Origin: Streptomyces silaceus
GTDB lineage: Bacteria > Actinomycetota > Actinomycetes > Streptomycetales > Streptomycetaceae
DNA length: 54,630 nucleotides
NCBI RefSeq assembly: GCF_001419745.1
Contig: NZ_LIRJ01000193.1
Span: forward strand, 1-54,630
Direction: 5' to 3'
Positions within the stretch are counted from its first letter, which is position 1. Every line of letters begins with the position of its first letter. A model generated the notes under the pieces. That model saw only the letters and a program-made list of their open reading frames with translations, searched no databases and was not told where the DNA came from. The translations under genes and the position numbers were made by a program. Positions 1-8,533 of this stretch are shown piece by piece.

Positions 1-1083
1 GGCCTGATCGGCACGGTCGAGATGCGCATCGGCGACGAGCGCATCAAGTCGGAGCGCACCACCCCCGAAGCCACCGATCTGCAGGCGCTGTTCGCGGTGA
101 TGCGCGAGCGCGGCGTCGACGCGGTGGCCATGGAGGTCTCCAGCCACGCCCTGGTGCTCGGGCGGGTGGACGGCTGCGTCTTCGACGTCGCCGTCTTCAA
201 CAACCTCAGCCCGGAGCACATGGAGTTCCACTCCGACATGGAGGACTATTTCCGGGCCAAGGCGCAGCTGTTCACGCAGCGGCGTTCCCGGCTCGGTGTG
301 GTCAACTTCGACGACGAGTACGGGCGTCGGCTCATCGCCGAGTCCGAGGTGCCCGTCACGACCTTCTCCGCCGAGGGCCACCCCGACGCCGACTGGCGCG
401 CGGAGGACGTCGAGGTCGGACCGATGGACTCCACCTTCGTCGCGGTCGGCCCCAAGGGCGAGCGGATCACCGCCAGGTCGCCGCTCGCGGGACCCTTCAA
501 CGTCGCCAACACCCTTGCCGCGATCGTCTCGCTGGCCGTCGCCGGGATCGACCCGCAGCTCGCCGCCGACGGCGTCGCCGCGGTGCCCGGCGTGCCCGGC
601 CGCCTGGAGCGCGTCGACGAGGGCCAGCCCTATCTGGCCGTCGTCGACTACGCCCACAAGACGGACGCCGTCGAATCGGTCCTGCGTGCCCTGCGCAAGG
701 TCACCGAGGGCAAGCTGCACATCGTGCTCGGCTGCGGCGGCGACCGCGACAAGACCAAGCGGATGCCGATGGGCGCGGCCGCGGCCCGCCTCGCCGACAC
801 CGCCGTACTGACCTCCGACAACCCGCGTGGCGAGGACCCCCTCGCGATCCTCGCCACGATGCTCGCCGGCGCCGCCGACGTGCCGGCCCACGAGCGCGGC
901 GAGGTCGCCGTCTTCGAGGACCGCGCCGCCGCCATCGCCGCGGCCGTCGCCCGCGCGCAGCCCGGCGACACCGTGCTCGTCGCGGGCAAGGGCCACGAGC
1001 AGGGACAGGACATCGCCGGGGTGGTGCGTCCCTTCGACGACCGCCAGGTGCTTCGCGAAGCTATCCAGCAAACCCAGGGATGA
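1..1083 (+). CDS. murE: UDP-MurNAc-tripeptide ligase MurE, 5' truncated by the window edge
   Basis: Cytoplasmic ATP-dependent ligase that adds the third amino acid (diaminopimelate) to UDP-MurNAc-L-Ala-D-Glu. The reading frame is open from base 1, so the N-terminal part with the ATP P-loop lies outside the window; 360 residues remain of a usual length near 500. The Mur-ligase central motif MEVSSHAL (fragment residues 44-51) is present. So is the lysine of RAKAQLF (about residue 87), where family members carry the carbamylated lysine. The C-terminal domain has DNPRGEDP (from about residue 273); DNPR is the signature of diaminopimelate-adding rather than lysine-adding enzymes, which fits LL-DAP peptidoglycan in Streptomyces. 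The TGA stop is followed four bases later by the murF GTG start, as expected for a translationally linked dcw operon. Confidence 0.96.
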   Translation, partial: GLIGTVEMRIGDERIKSERTTPEATDLQALFAVMRERGVDAVAMEVSSHALVLGRVDGCVFDVAVFNNLSPEHMEFHSDMEDYFRAKAQLFTQRRSRLGVVNFDDEYGRRLIAESEVPVTTFSAEGHPDADWRAEDVEVGPMDSTFVAVGPKGERITARSPLAGPFNVANTLAAIVSLAVAGIDPQLAADGVAAVPGVPGRLERVDEGQPYLAVVDYAHKTDAVESVLRALRKVTEGKLHIVLGCGGDRDKTKRMPMGAAAARLADTAVLTSDNPRGEDPLAILATMLAGAADVPAHERGEVAVFEDRAAAIAAAVARAQPGDTVLVAGKGHEQGQDIAGVVRPFDDRQVLREAIQQTQG

Positions 1084-1087
1084 AGTT

Positions 1088-2503
1088 GTGATCGCCCTCT
1101 CCCTCGCCGAGATCGCCAGCGTCGTCGGCGGGCAGACGTACGACATACCGGATCCGGCCGTCCAGGTGACCGGACCCGTCGTCCGGGACTCCCGTGAGGT
1201 GAAGCCCGGCAGCCTCTTCGTCGCCTTCGTCGGCGAGCGCGTCGACGGCCACGACTACGCGGCCGACGTGGTCGCCGCGGGCGCGGTCGCCGTGCTCGCG
1301 GCGCGGCCCGTCGGGGTGCCCGCCATCGTCGTCGACGACGTGCAGGCGGCGCTCGGCGCCCTTGCGCGCCACGTCGTGGAGCGGCTCGGCGCGACCCTGG
1401 TGGCGCTGACCGGCTCGGTCGGCAAGACCAGCTCCAAGGACCTGCTCGCACAGGTCCTGCGGCGTCACGCGCCCACGGTCTGGACGCCGGGCTCGCTCAA
1501 CAACGAGATCGGGCTGCCGCTGACCGCGCTGAGCGCCACCGACGAGACGAGGTTCCTCGTCCTGGAGATGGGGGCGCGCGGAATCGGCCATATTCGCTAC
1601 CTCACCGGACTCACGCCGCCCAGGATCGGTCTCGTCCTGAACGTCGGAACCGCCCACATCGGCGAGTTCGGCGGCCGCGAGCAGATCGCGGAAGCGAAGG
1701 GCGAGCTGGTCGAGTCGCTGCCCGAGGACGGCGCCGCGATCCTCAACGCCGACGACCCGTTCGTCCGTGCGATGGCCACGCGTACGAAGGCGCGCGTGCT
1801 CCTGTTCGGAGAGTCCGACGACGCCGACGTACGCGCGGAAAATGTCCGGCTCACAGAGAACGGACAGCCCGCTTTTACGCTGCACACACCCTCCGGGTGC
1901 AGCGACGTGACCTTGCGGCTGTACGGTGAGCACCACGTGTCGAACGCGCTTGCCGCGGCCGCCGTCGCCCATGAGCTGGGCATGTCCGTGGACGAGATCG
2001 CCCTCGCGCTCTCCGAGGCGGGCACGCTGTCCCGCTGGCGGATGGAGGTCACCGAGCGCCCGGACGGTGTGACGGTCGTCAACGACGCCTACAACGCGAA
2101 CCCCGAGTCCATGCGAGCGGCCCTGCGCGCGCTCGTGGCCATGGGCAAGGGGCGTCGTACGTGGGCGGTGCTCGGTCACATGGCCGAGCTCGGGGACGAG
2201 GGTCTCGCCGAGCACGACGCGGTCGGACGACTTGCCGTCCGGCTCAACGTGAGCAAGCTCGTGGCAGTCGGGGGCAGGGAAGCGTCCTGGCTCCAACTGG
2301 GCGCATACAACGAGGGTTCGTGGGGTGAGGAGTCGGTGCACGTGTCCGACGCACAGGCGGCGATCGACCTGCTGCGCAGCGAGCTGCGCGCGGGAGACGT
2401 CGTACTGGTGAAGGCGTCCAGATCGGTCGGTCTCGAGCGGGTCGCCGCGGCGCTGCTCGACGACGCCGCGATGTCTTCCGAGGGGCAGGTCGCCAGCCGA
2501 TGA
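1088..2503 (+). CDS. murF: UDP-MurNAc-tripeptide:D-Ala-D-Ala ligase MurF
   Basis: Last cytoplasmic Mur ligase; it adds D-Ala-D-Ala to give UDP-MurNAc-pentapeptide. The protein is 471 residues, the usual size. It has an N-terminal substrate domain (DSREVKPGSLFVAF region), then the ATP P-loop GSVGKTSSKD at about residues 113-122. The central domain follows with EMGARGIGHI and NVGTAHIGEFG, and the C-terminal domain has NDAYNANPES. The open frame extends upstream into murE, but GTG at 1088 gives the typical MurF N-terminus (IALSLAEIASVVGG) and lies four bases after the murE stop. The stop overlaps the mraY start (ATGA), implying translational coupling. Confidence 0.96.
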   Translation: MIALSLAEIASVVGGQTYDIPDPAVQVTGPVVRDSREVKPGSLFVAFVGERVDGHDYAADVVAAGAVAVLAARPVGVPAIVVDDVQAALGALARHVVERLGATLVALTGSVGKTSSKDLLAQVLRRHAPTVWTPGSLNNEIGLPLTALSATDETRFLVLEMGARGIGHIRYLTGLTPPRIGLVLNVGTAHIGEFGGREQIAEAKGELVESLPEDGAAILNADDPFVRAMATRTKARVLLFGESDDADVRAENVRLTENGQPAFTLHTPSGCSDVTLRLYGEHHVSNALAAAAVAHELGMSVDEIALALSEAGTLSRWRMEVTERPDGVTVVNDAYNANPESMRAALRALVAMGKGRRTWAVLGHMAELGDEGLAEHDAVGRLAVRLNVSKLVAVGGREASWLQLGAYNEGSWGEESVHVSDAQAAIDLLRSELRAGDVVLVKASRSVGLERVAAALLDDAAMSSEGQVASR

Positions 2504-3570
2504 GGCAGATCCTCTTCGCGGGTGTGATCGGGCTCTTCCTGACCCTGGTCGGTACCCCGCTGCTGATCAAGCTCCTGGCCCGCAAGGGTTATGGCCAGTT
2601 CATCCGGGACGACGGCCCGCGCGAGCACCACAGCAAGCGCGGTACGCCGACCATGGGTGGTATCGCCTTCATCCTGGCCACGCTCATCGCGTACTTCCTC
2701 ACGAAGGTCCTCACCGGCACGGAGACCACGCTCTCCGGTCTGCTGGTGCTCTTCCTGATGGCGGGCATGGGCCTCGTCGGCTTCCTCGACGACTACATCA
2801 AGATCGTCAAGCAGCGTTCGCTGGGTCTGCGGGCCAAGGCGAAGATGCTCGGCCAGCTGATCGTCGGCATCGGCTTCGCGGTGATGGCGCTGAACTGGCC
2901 GGACAACCGCAACCAGACGCCGGCCTCCACCAAGCTGTCGTTCGTCACGGACTTCGGCTGGTCGATCGGCCCGGTCCTGTTCGTGGTCTGGGCGCTGTTC
3001 ATGATCCTCGCGATGTCGAACGGCGTGAACCTCACCGACGGTCTGGACGGCCTCGCCACCGGCGCCTCCGTGATGGTCTTCGGCGCCTACACCTTCATCG
3101 GTGTCTGGCAGTACCAGGAGTCCTGCGCCAACTCGGCGACCCTGATGAACCCCCAGGCGTGCTACGAGGTCAGGGACCCGCTCGACCTCGCGGTCGTGGC
3201 CTCCGCGCTGATGGGCGCCTGCTTCGGCTTCCTGTGGTGGAACACCTCGCCCGCCAAGATCTTCATGGGTGACACCGGTTCGCTCGCCCTCGGCGGCGCG
3301 CTCGCGGGCCTCGCGATCTGCTCCCGCACGGAGCTGCTCCTCGCGCTGCTCGGCGGCCTCTTCGTCCTCATCACCATGTCGGTCGTCATCCAGGTCGGCT
3401 CGTTCCGCCTGACCGGAAAGCGCGTCTTCCGGATGGCGCCACTCCAGCACCACTTCGAACTCAAGGGGTGGTCCGAGGTCCTTGTGGTGGTCCGCTTCTG
3501 GATCATCCAGGGCATGTGCGTGATCGTCGGCCTCGGTCTCTTCTACGCGGGATGGGCAGCCGAAAAGTGA
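2500..3570 (+). CDS. mraY: phospho-MurNAc-pentapeptide translocase MraY
   Basis: Integral membrane enzyme that transfers phospho-MurNAc-pentapeptide to undecaprenyl phosphate, making lipid I. It has 356 residues with about ten hydrophobic segments. Family motifs in order are RDDGPREHHSKRGTPTMGG (about 32-50), FLDDYIKIVK (about 92-101), the catalytic aspartate motif NLTDGLDGLA (about 177-186), GDTGSLALGG, and the C-terminal HHFELKGWSE. The ATG overlaps the murF stop by four bases. The stop overlaps the GTG that is one of two possible murD starts. Confidence 0.97.
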   Translation: MRQILFAGVIGLFLTLVGTPLLIKLLARKGYGQFIRDDGPREHHSKRGTPTMGGIAFILATLIAYFLTKVLTGTETTLSGLLVLFLMAGMGLVGFLDDYIKIVKQRSLGLRAKAKMLGQLIVGIGFAVMALNWPDNRNQTPASTKLSFVTDFGWSIGPVLFVVWALFMILAMSNGVNLTDGLDGLATGASVMVFGAYTFIGVWQYQESCANSATLMNPQACYEVRDPLDLAVVASALMGACFGFLWWNTSPAKIFMGDTGSLALGGALAGLAICSRTELLLALLGGLFVLITMSVVIQVGSFRLTGKRVFRMAPLQHHFELKGWSEVLVVVRFWIIQGMCVIVGLGLFYAGWAAEK

Positions 3571-4991
3571 CCACTGCGTCCGACTGGCAGGGCAGGAACA
3601 TCACCGTCGCCGGTCTCGGCGTGAGCGGCATCTCCGCCGCCCGCGCCCTGGCCGGCCTCGGCGCGTCGGTGACCGTCGTGGACGGCGGCTCCGGCGAGGC
3701 ACACCGCGCACGCGCCGCCTCGCTGGAGGCCGAGGGCGTCGCCGTACGCCTCGGTGACGCCGAGACGCTTCCCGAGGGCACCGACCTGATGGTCACCTCG
3801 CCCGGCTGGAAGCCGTCCTCGCCGCTGTTCGCGGCGGCGGCCGCCGCGGGCGTGGACGTCGTCGGCGACGTCGAGATCGCCTGGCGGCTGCGCGGCCCGG
3901 ACGCCGCGCCCTGGCTCGCCGTCACGGGCACCAACGGCAAGACCACGACCACGCAGATGCTCGCGTCGATCCTGCGGGCGGAGGGCCTGCGCACGGCCGC
4001 CGTCGGCAACATCGGCACCCCGATCGTGGACGTGATCCTGGAGGGTGACGACGCCTACGACGTGCTGGCCGTCGAGCTCTCCTCGTACCAGCTGCACTGG
4101 GCGCCCTCCGTGCGCGCCCACTCCGCGACGGTCCTGAACCTGGCGCCCGACCACCTCGACTGGCACGGCTCCATGGAGGCGTACGCCGCCGACAAGGGCC
4201 GGATCTACGAGGGCAACCGTGTCGCCTGCGTCTACAACGTCGCCGACAAGGCCACCGAGGACCTGGTCCGCGAGGCCGACGTCGAGGAGGGCTGCCGCGC
4301 CATCGGTTTCACGCTGAACGCGCCCGCGCCCTCGCAACTGGGCGTCGTGGACGGCATCCTGGTCGACCGTGCCTTCGTGCCGGACCGCCAGAAGCAGGCC
4401 CAGGAGCTCGCCGAGATCTCCGACGTCCAGCCGCCCGCGCCGCACAACATCGCCAACGCGCTGGCCGCGGCGGCCCTCGCGCGCGCCTTCGGCGTACAGG
4501 CGACGGCCGTCCGCGACGGTCTGCGCGCCTTCCGTCCGGACGCCCACCGCATCGAGCACGTCGCCGACGTGGCCGAGGTCGCGTACGTCGACGACTCCAA
4601 GGCCACCAACACCCACGCCGCGCAGGCGTCGTTGGCGGCGTACGAGTCGATCGTCTGGATCGCGGGCGGGCTCGCCAAGGGAGCCACCTTCGACGAGCTC
4701 GTCGCGGGCGCCGCACCGCGGCTGCGCGGCGTCGTCCTGATCGGCGCCGACCGCGGCCTGATCCGCGAAGCCCTCGCGCGACACGCGCCCGAGGTCCCGG
4801 TCGTCGACCTCGACCGCACCGACACTGGTGCGATGTCCGAGGCGGTACGGCGGGCGGCGGAGCTGGCTCAGCCGGGGGACACCGTCCTGATGGCTCCGGC
4901 CTGCGCGTCGATGGACATGTTCACCAACTACAACAAGCGTGGTGAAGCGTTCGCGGACGCCGTCCGCGAACTCGGCTCCACGAGCGCCTGA
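3552..4991 (+). CDS. murD: UDP-MurNAc-L-Ala:D-Glu ligase MurD
   Basis: Adds D-glutamate to UDP-MurNAc-L-alanine in the cytoplasm. The protein is 479 residues from ATG 3552. It has an N-terminal Rossmann-like domain (GLGVSGISAARAL), the ATP P-loop GTNGKTTTTQ at about residue 133, the central motif ELSSYQLHW, a C-terminal domain with DDSKATNTHA, and APACASMDMF near the end. The start is uncertain. ATG 3552 lies inside mraY. GTG 3567 would overlap the mraY stop as GTGA, the same coupling seen at other junctions here, and would shorten the protein by five residues. The longer upstream open frame is not MurD-like. Confidence 0.95.
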   Translation: MGSRKVTTASDWQGRNITVAGLGVSGISAARALAGLGASVTVVDGGSGEAHRARAASLEAEGVAVRLGDAETLPEGTDLMVTSPGWKPSSPLFAAAAAAGVDVVGDVEIAWRLRGPDAAPWLAVTGTNGKTTTTQMLASILRAEGLRTAAVGNIGTPIVDVILEGDDAYDVLAVELSSYQLHWAPSVRAHSATVLNLAPDHLDWHGSMEAYAADKGRIYEGNRVACVYNVADKATEDLVREADVEEGCRAIGFTLNAPAPSQLGVVDGILVDRAFVPDRQKQAQELAEISDVQPPAPHNIANALAAAALARAFGVQATAVRDGLRAFRPDAHRIEHVADVAEVAYVDDSKATNTHAAQASLAAYESIVWIAGGLAKGATFDELVAGAAPRLRGVVLIGADRGLIREALARHAPEVPVVDLDRTDTGAMSEAVRRAAELAQPGDTVLMAPACASMDMFTNYNKRGEAFADAVRELGSTSA

Positions 4992-5040
4992 CCGGGCTTT
5001 CTGTCCGGCGGGGCGCCGGGCACACCCTTGGGAGGGGAAC

Positions 5041-6351
5041 GTGGCCAGGTCTTCCGTGCGGGTCGCCAAACGACCGGCTCCGGTACGCGCCAGAGGAGCC
5101 TCCCACCCTCCGGGCGAGAGCGGGCCCCGGCGGCTCTACACCAGGGCCCGCCGGGCCTGGGACCGGCCGCTCACCGCGTACTACCTGATTTTCGGCAGCA
5201 GTCTGCTGATCACCGTGCTCGGCCTGGTGATGGTCTACTCGGCTTCGATGATCCAGGCGCTGCAGCTGGACCTGCCCGCCTCGTACTTCTTCCGCAAGCA
5301 GTTCGTGGCGGCCGTGCTCGGCGCGATCCTGCTGTTCGTCGCGATGCGGATGCCCATCAAGCTGCACCGGGCGCTCGCCTATCCGATGCTCGCGGTGACC
5401 GTCTTCCTGATGGTCCTCGTGCAGATCCCGGGGATAGGGCGCAGCGTCAACGGCAACCAGAACTGGATCTACCTGGGCGGCCCGTTCCAACTGCAGCCCA
5501 GTGAGTTCGGCAAGCTCGCCCTGGTCCTGTGGGGCGCCGACCTGCTCGCGCGTAAACACGACAAGCGTCTGCTGACCCAGTGGAAACACATGCTGGTGCC
5601 GCTGGTCCCGGTCGCGTTCATGCTCCTCGGGCTCATCATGCTCGGCGGCGACATGGGCACGGCGATCATCCTCACCGCGATCCTTTTCGGCCTGCTGTGG
5701 CTCGCGGGGGCGCCCACCCGGCTCTTCGCCGGCGTGCTCGGCGTCGCGGCGCTGCTCGGTGTGATTCTCATCAAGACGAGCCCCAACCGCATGGCCCGGC
5801 TGGCGTGCATCGGCGCGACGGATCCCGGCCCCGGAGACCAGTGCTGGCAGGCCGTGCACGGCATCTATGCCCTTGCCTCCGGCGGATTCTTCGGTTCCGG
5901 TCTCGGCGCGAGTGTGGAAAAATGGGGTCAACTGCCTGAACCGCACACCGACTTCATCTTCGCCATCACGGGGGAGGAACTCGGCCTGGCGGGGACGCTG
6001 TCGGTGCTCGCTCTGTTCGCGGCTCTAGGCTATGCGGGTATCCGCGTGGCCGGACGCACGGAGGACCCCTTCGTGAGGTATGCCGCGGGAGGTGTGACCA
6101 CCTGGATCACGGCCCAGGCCGTGGTCAACATCGGTGCGGTGCTCGGTCTGCTGCCGATCGCCGGTGTCCCGCTCCCGCTGTTCTCCTACGGGGGTTCGGC
6201 CCTGCTGCCGACCATGTTCGCCATTGGACTCCTCATCGCCTTCGCGCGATCGGACCCCGCGGCGAAGGCGGCCCTGGCCATGCGGCAACCTCGGGTGAGA
6301 TGGAACACGATGCGACGGCGCGTCAAGGCGCGTTCGTCCGGAGAGCGGTGA
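5041..6351 (+). CDS. ftsW: SEDS-family septal peptidoglycan polymerase FtsW
   Basis: Membrane glycosyltransferase of the SEDS family (FtsW/RodA/SpoVE) that polymerises lipid II at the division septum with a partner class B PBP. GTG 5041 follows a strong SD (GGAGGGG, 5031-5037) and gives 436 residues. The first 50 or so residues are basic and proline-rich and probably cytoplasmic. About ten membrane segments follow. SEDS landmarks include NGNQNWIYLG, QPSEFGKLAL, the GGDMGTA segment, PEPHTDFIFAITGEE (the large-loop region), and the C-terminal PLPLFSYGGSALLPTMFA motif. A paralogue such as RodA is less likely given its place between murD and murG. Confidence 0.95.
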   Translation: MARSSVRVAKRPAPVRARGASHPPGESGPRRLYTRARRAWDRPLTAYYLIFGSSLLITVLGLVMVYSASMIQALQLDLPASYFFRKQFVAAVLGAILLFVAMRMPIKLHRALAYPMLAVTVFLMVLVQIPGIGRSVNGNQNWIYLGGPFQLQPSEFGKLALVLWGADLLARKHDKRLLTQWKHMLVPLVPVAFMLLGLIMLGGDMGTAIILTAILFGLLWLAGAPTRLFAGVLGVAALLGVILIKTSPNRMARLACIGATDPGPGDQCWQAVHGIYALASGGFFGSGLGASVEKWGQLPEPHTDFIFAITGEELGLAGTLSVLALFAALGYAGIRVAGRTEDPFVRYAAGGVTTWITAQAVVNIGAVLGLLPIAGVPLPLFSYGGSALLPTMFAIGLLIAFARSDPAAKAALAMRQPRVRWNTMRRRVKARSSGER

Positions 6352-6357
6352 ATTTCG

Positions 6358-7452
6358 GTGCATGTCGTACTCGCCGGTGGGGGGACCGCCGGCCACATCG
6401 AGCCCGCGCTCGCCCTCGCGGACGCCCTGCGGAGGCAGGACCCGACCGTGGGGATCACGGCCCTGGGCACGGAGCGTGGACTCGAGACCCGACTGGTACC
6501 CGAGCGCGGCTACGAACTCGCGCTGATCCCGGCCGTACCGCTGCCGCGCAAGCCCACCCCTGAGCTGATCACCGTCCCGGGACGGCTGCGCGGCACCATC
6601 AAGGCGGCCGAGCAGATCCTGGAGCGCACCAAGGCGGACTGCGTCGTCGGCTTCGGCGGCTACGTCGCGCTGCCCGGCTACCTCGCGGCCAAGCGGGCCG
6701 GTGTGCCGATCGTCGTGCACGAGGCCAACGCGCGCCCCGGCCTGGCCAACAAGATCGGCTCGCGGTACGCGCACGGCGTCGCCGTCGCCACCCCGGACAG
6801 CAAGCTGCGCAACTCCCGCTACATCGGCATTCCGTTGCGCCACACCATCGCCACGCTGGACCGCGCCCGGGTCCGCCCCGAGGCGCGCGCCGCGTTCGGC
6901 CTCGACCCGAACCTGCCGACCCTGCTGGTCTCCGGCGGCTCCCAGGGCGCACGGCGCCTGAACGAGGTCGTCCAGCAGGTCGCCCCGGTCCTCCAGCGGG
7001 CGGGCATCCAGATCCTGCACGCGGTCGGTCCGAAGAACGAATTGCCGCAGGTGCAGCAGATGCCGGGGATGCCCCCGTACATCCCGGTACCGTACGTGGA
7101 CCGGATGGACCTCGCGTACGCCGCGGCCGACATGATGCTCTGCCGCGCGGGCGCGATGACCGTCGCCGAACTCTCCGCCGTCGGGCTCCCGGCCGCCTAC
7201 GTCCCGCTGCCCATCGGCAACGGCGAACAGCGGCTCAACGCCCAGCCGGTGGTCAAGGCGGGCGGCGGACTGCTGGTCGACGACGCGGAACTGACGCCCG
7301 AATGGGTCCAGGGCAATGTCCTGCCCGTGCTCGCCGACCCCCACCGGCTGTACGAGATGTCCCGCGCCGCCTCGGAGTTCGGCCGCCGGGACGCCGACGA
7401 GCTGCTCGTCGGCATGGTGTACGAGGCGATTGCGTCACGCCGTAGCGCGTGA
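6358..7452 (+). CDS. murG: lipid II synthase MurG (GlcNAc transferase)
   Basis: Membrane-peripheral GT-B glycosyltransferase that adds GlcNAc to lipid I, forming lipid II. It has 364 residues from GTG 6358, six bases after the ftsW stop. Motifs are the N-terminal glycine-rich loop GGGTAGHIEPALALA (about residues 6-20), the second loop SGGSQGARRLNE at the start of the C-terminal domain, and the UDP-GlcNAc-binding segment CRAGAMTVAELSAVGLPA followed by PLPIGNGEQRLNA. The stop TGA overlaps an upstream candidate GTG of ftsQ. Confidence 0.97.
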   Translation: MHVVLAGGGTAGHIEPALALADALRRQDPTVGITALGTERGLETRLVPERGYELALIPAVPLPRKPTPELITVPGRLRGTIKAAEQILERTKADCVVGFGGYVALPGYLAAKRAGVPIVVHEANARPGLANKIGSRYAHGVAVATPDSKLRNSRYIGIPLRHTIATLDRARVRPEARAAFGLDPNLPTLLVSGGSQGARRLNEVVQQVAPVLQRAGIQILHAVGPKNELPQVQQMPGMPPYIPVPYVDRMDLAYAAADMMLCRAGAMTVAELSAVGLPAAYVPLPIGNGEQRLNAQPVVKAGGGLLVDDAELTPEWVQGNVLPVLADPHRLYEMSRAASEFGRRDADELLVGMVYEAIASRRSA

Positions 7453-7466
7453 GAAGGCAGGGGACC

Positions 7467-8258
7467 GTGGCCGGACCGACCACCGCCGAACGGCAGCAGC
7501 AGAAGTCCGGCCCGCCCCGCCCGCAACGCCCCCGGCGCCTGCGGCTGCCGCGTTCGCGCACCCTGATCGTGGTGCTGGTCCTCGCGGTGCTGCTCGGCGC
7601 CGGCGGCATCTGGGCGCTCTACGGCTCGCAGTGGCTGCGCCTGGAGCGCGTGACGACCTCCGGTACGCGCGTCCTGACGCCCGAACAGGTGCGGGAGGCC
7701 GCCGCCGCCCCCGTCGGGGCCCCACTGATTTCGGTCGACACCGACGAGCTCGAAGAGCGGCTGCGCTCGAAATTGCCCCGAATTGACTCGGTTGATGTCG
7801 TCCGGTCCTGGCCGCACGGAATCGGGCTCAAAGTGACGGAACGTAAGCCCGTTCTGCTCATCGAAAAGGGCGGAAAGTTCGTCGAAGTGGACGCCAAGGG
7901 AGTGCGATTCGCCACGGTCGAACGTGCGCCGAAGGGCGTGCCCCGGCTCGAATTGACGCCGGATCACGACAGCGGCGCGGCGAGCCTGCGCCGGTTCGGC
8001 ACCGACCGGCTGCTGCGGGAGGCGGTGCGGGTCGCCGGTGACCTGCCGGAAGCCGTGGCCCGCGATACCCGGAACGTCAAGGTCCGTTCGTACGACTCCA
8101 TCTCGTTGGAGTTGAACAGAGAACGGACGGTCGACTGGGGCAGCGGCGAGAAGGGGCGTACGAAGGCCGCCACACTCACCGCACTGATGAAAGCGGCGCC
8201 CAAGGCACGGCACTTCGATGTGAGCGTCCCCACCGCCCCTGCGTCATCGGGGAGTTGA
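7467..8258 (+). CDS. ftsQ: divisome membrane protein FtsQ (DivIB family)
   Basis: Bitopic division protein that links FtsZ-ring assembly to septal peptidoglycan synthesis. GTG 7467 has an SD-like AGGCAGGGG just upstream and gives 263 residues starting MAGPTTAERQ. An in-frame GTG at 7449 overlapping the murG stop is the alternative, adding six residues. The layout is a basic, proline-rich cytoplasmic tail (1-30), one transmembrane helix (about 31-50, LIVVLVLAVLLGAGGIWAL), then an extracytoplasmic POTRA domain (about 58-125, LERVTTSGTRVLTPEQVREA) and the FtsQ domain. The 7722-7970 part uses many A- or T-ending codons, unlike neighbouring genes; see findings. Confidence 0.92.
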   Translation: MAGPTTAERQQQKSGPPRPQRPRRLRLPRSRTLIVVLVLAVLLGAGGIWALYGSQWLRLERVTTSGTRVLTPEQVREAAAAPVGAPLISVDTDELEERLRSKLPRIDSVDVVRSWPHGIGLKVTERKPVLLIEKGGKFVEVDAKGVRFATVERAPKGVPRLELTPDHDSGAASLRRFGTDRLLREAVRVAGDLPEAVARDTRNVKVRSYDSISLELNRERTVDWGSGEKGRTKAATLTALMKAAPKARHFDVSVPTAPASSGS

Positions 8259-8348
8259 CGCATATCGTCGCAGGCCAGCACCCTGGTTCGGCATCGCTAC
8301 GGCTGATCACATAGGGTGAAAAGAAAAACGGGAGGTTCGGCGTGTTCG

Positions 8349-8378
8349 TTGAACGTGCGCCACTTGTCGACTTAGTGT
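8349..8378 (+). promoter_or_regulatory. candidate vegetative promoter for ftsZ
   Basis: In the 275-base ftsQ-ftsZ gap, TTGAAC (8349-8354) and TAGTGT (8373-8378) are separated by 18 bases, a good match to the HrdB-type -35/-10 pattern. It lies about 155 bases upstream of the ftsZ GTG. Streptomyces ftsZ is known to have several promoters, one developmentally controlled. Which of them this is cannot be told from the sequence alone. Confidence 0.6.
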
Positions 8379-8403
8379 CCTGTTCGGAAGAGTCCAGGGA
8401 ACA

Positions 8404-8507
8404 GACACACTGGTAACCCTAAACTTCAGCGTTAGGGTTCGGGTCGGCGTTCGGACCGTCCCATTCGGCATCAGTCGTCGCATCGCAGCAGAGCGAAACG
8501 GCGACAC
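8404..8507 (+). promoter_or_regulatory. ftsZ upstream control region: perfect inverted repeat and two GACAC motifs
   Basis: A perfect 8-base inverted repeat, AACCCTAA (8415-8422) and TTAGGGTT (8432-8439), has a 9-base spacer and sits between the candidate promoter and ftsZ. GACAC, the core motif reported for the sporulation regulator WhiA, occurs at 8404-8408 and 8503-8507. Five-base motifs occur easily by chance, so only the inverted repeat is firm. Binding by a developmental regulator is inferred. Confidence 0.45.
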
Positions 8508-8533
8508 GTAACTCGAGGCGAGAGGCCTTCGAC

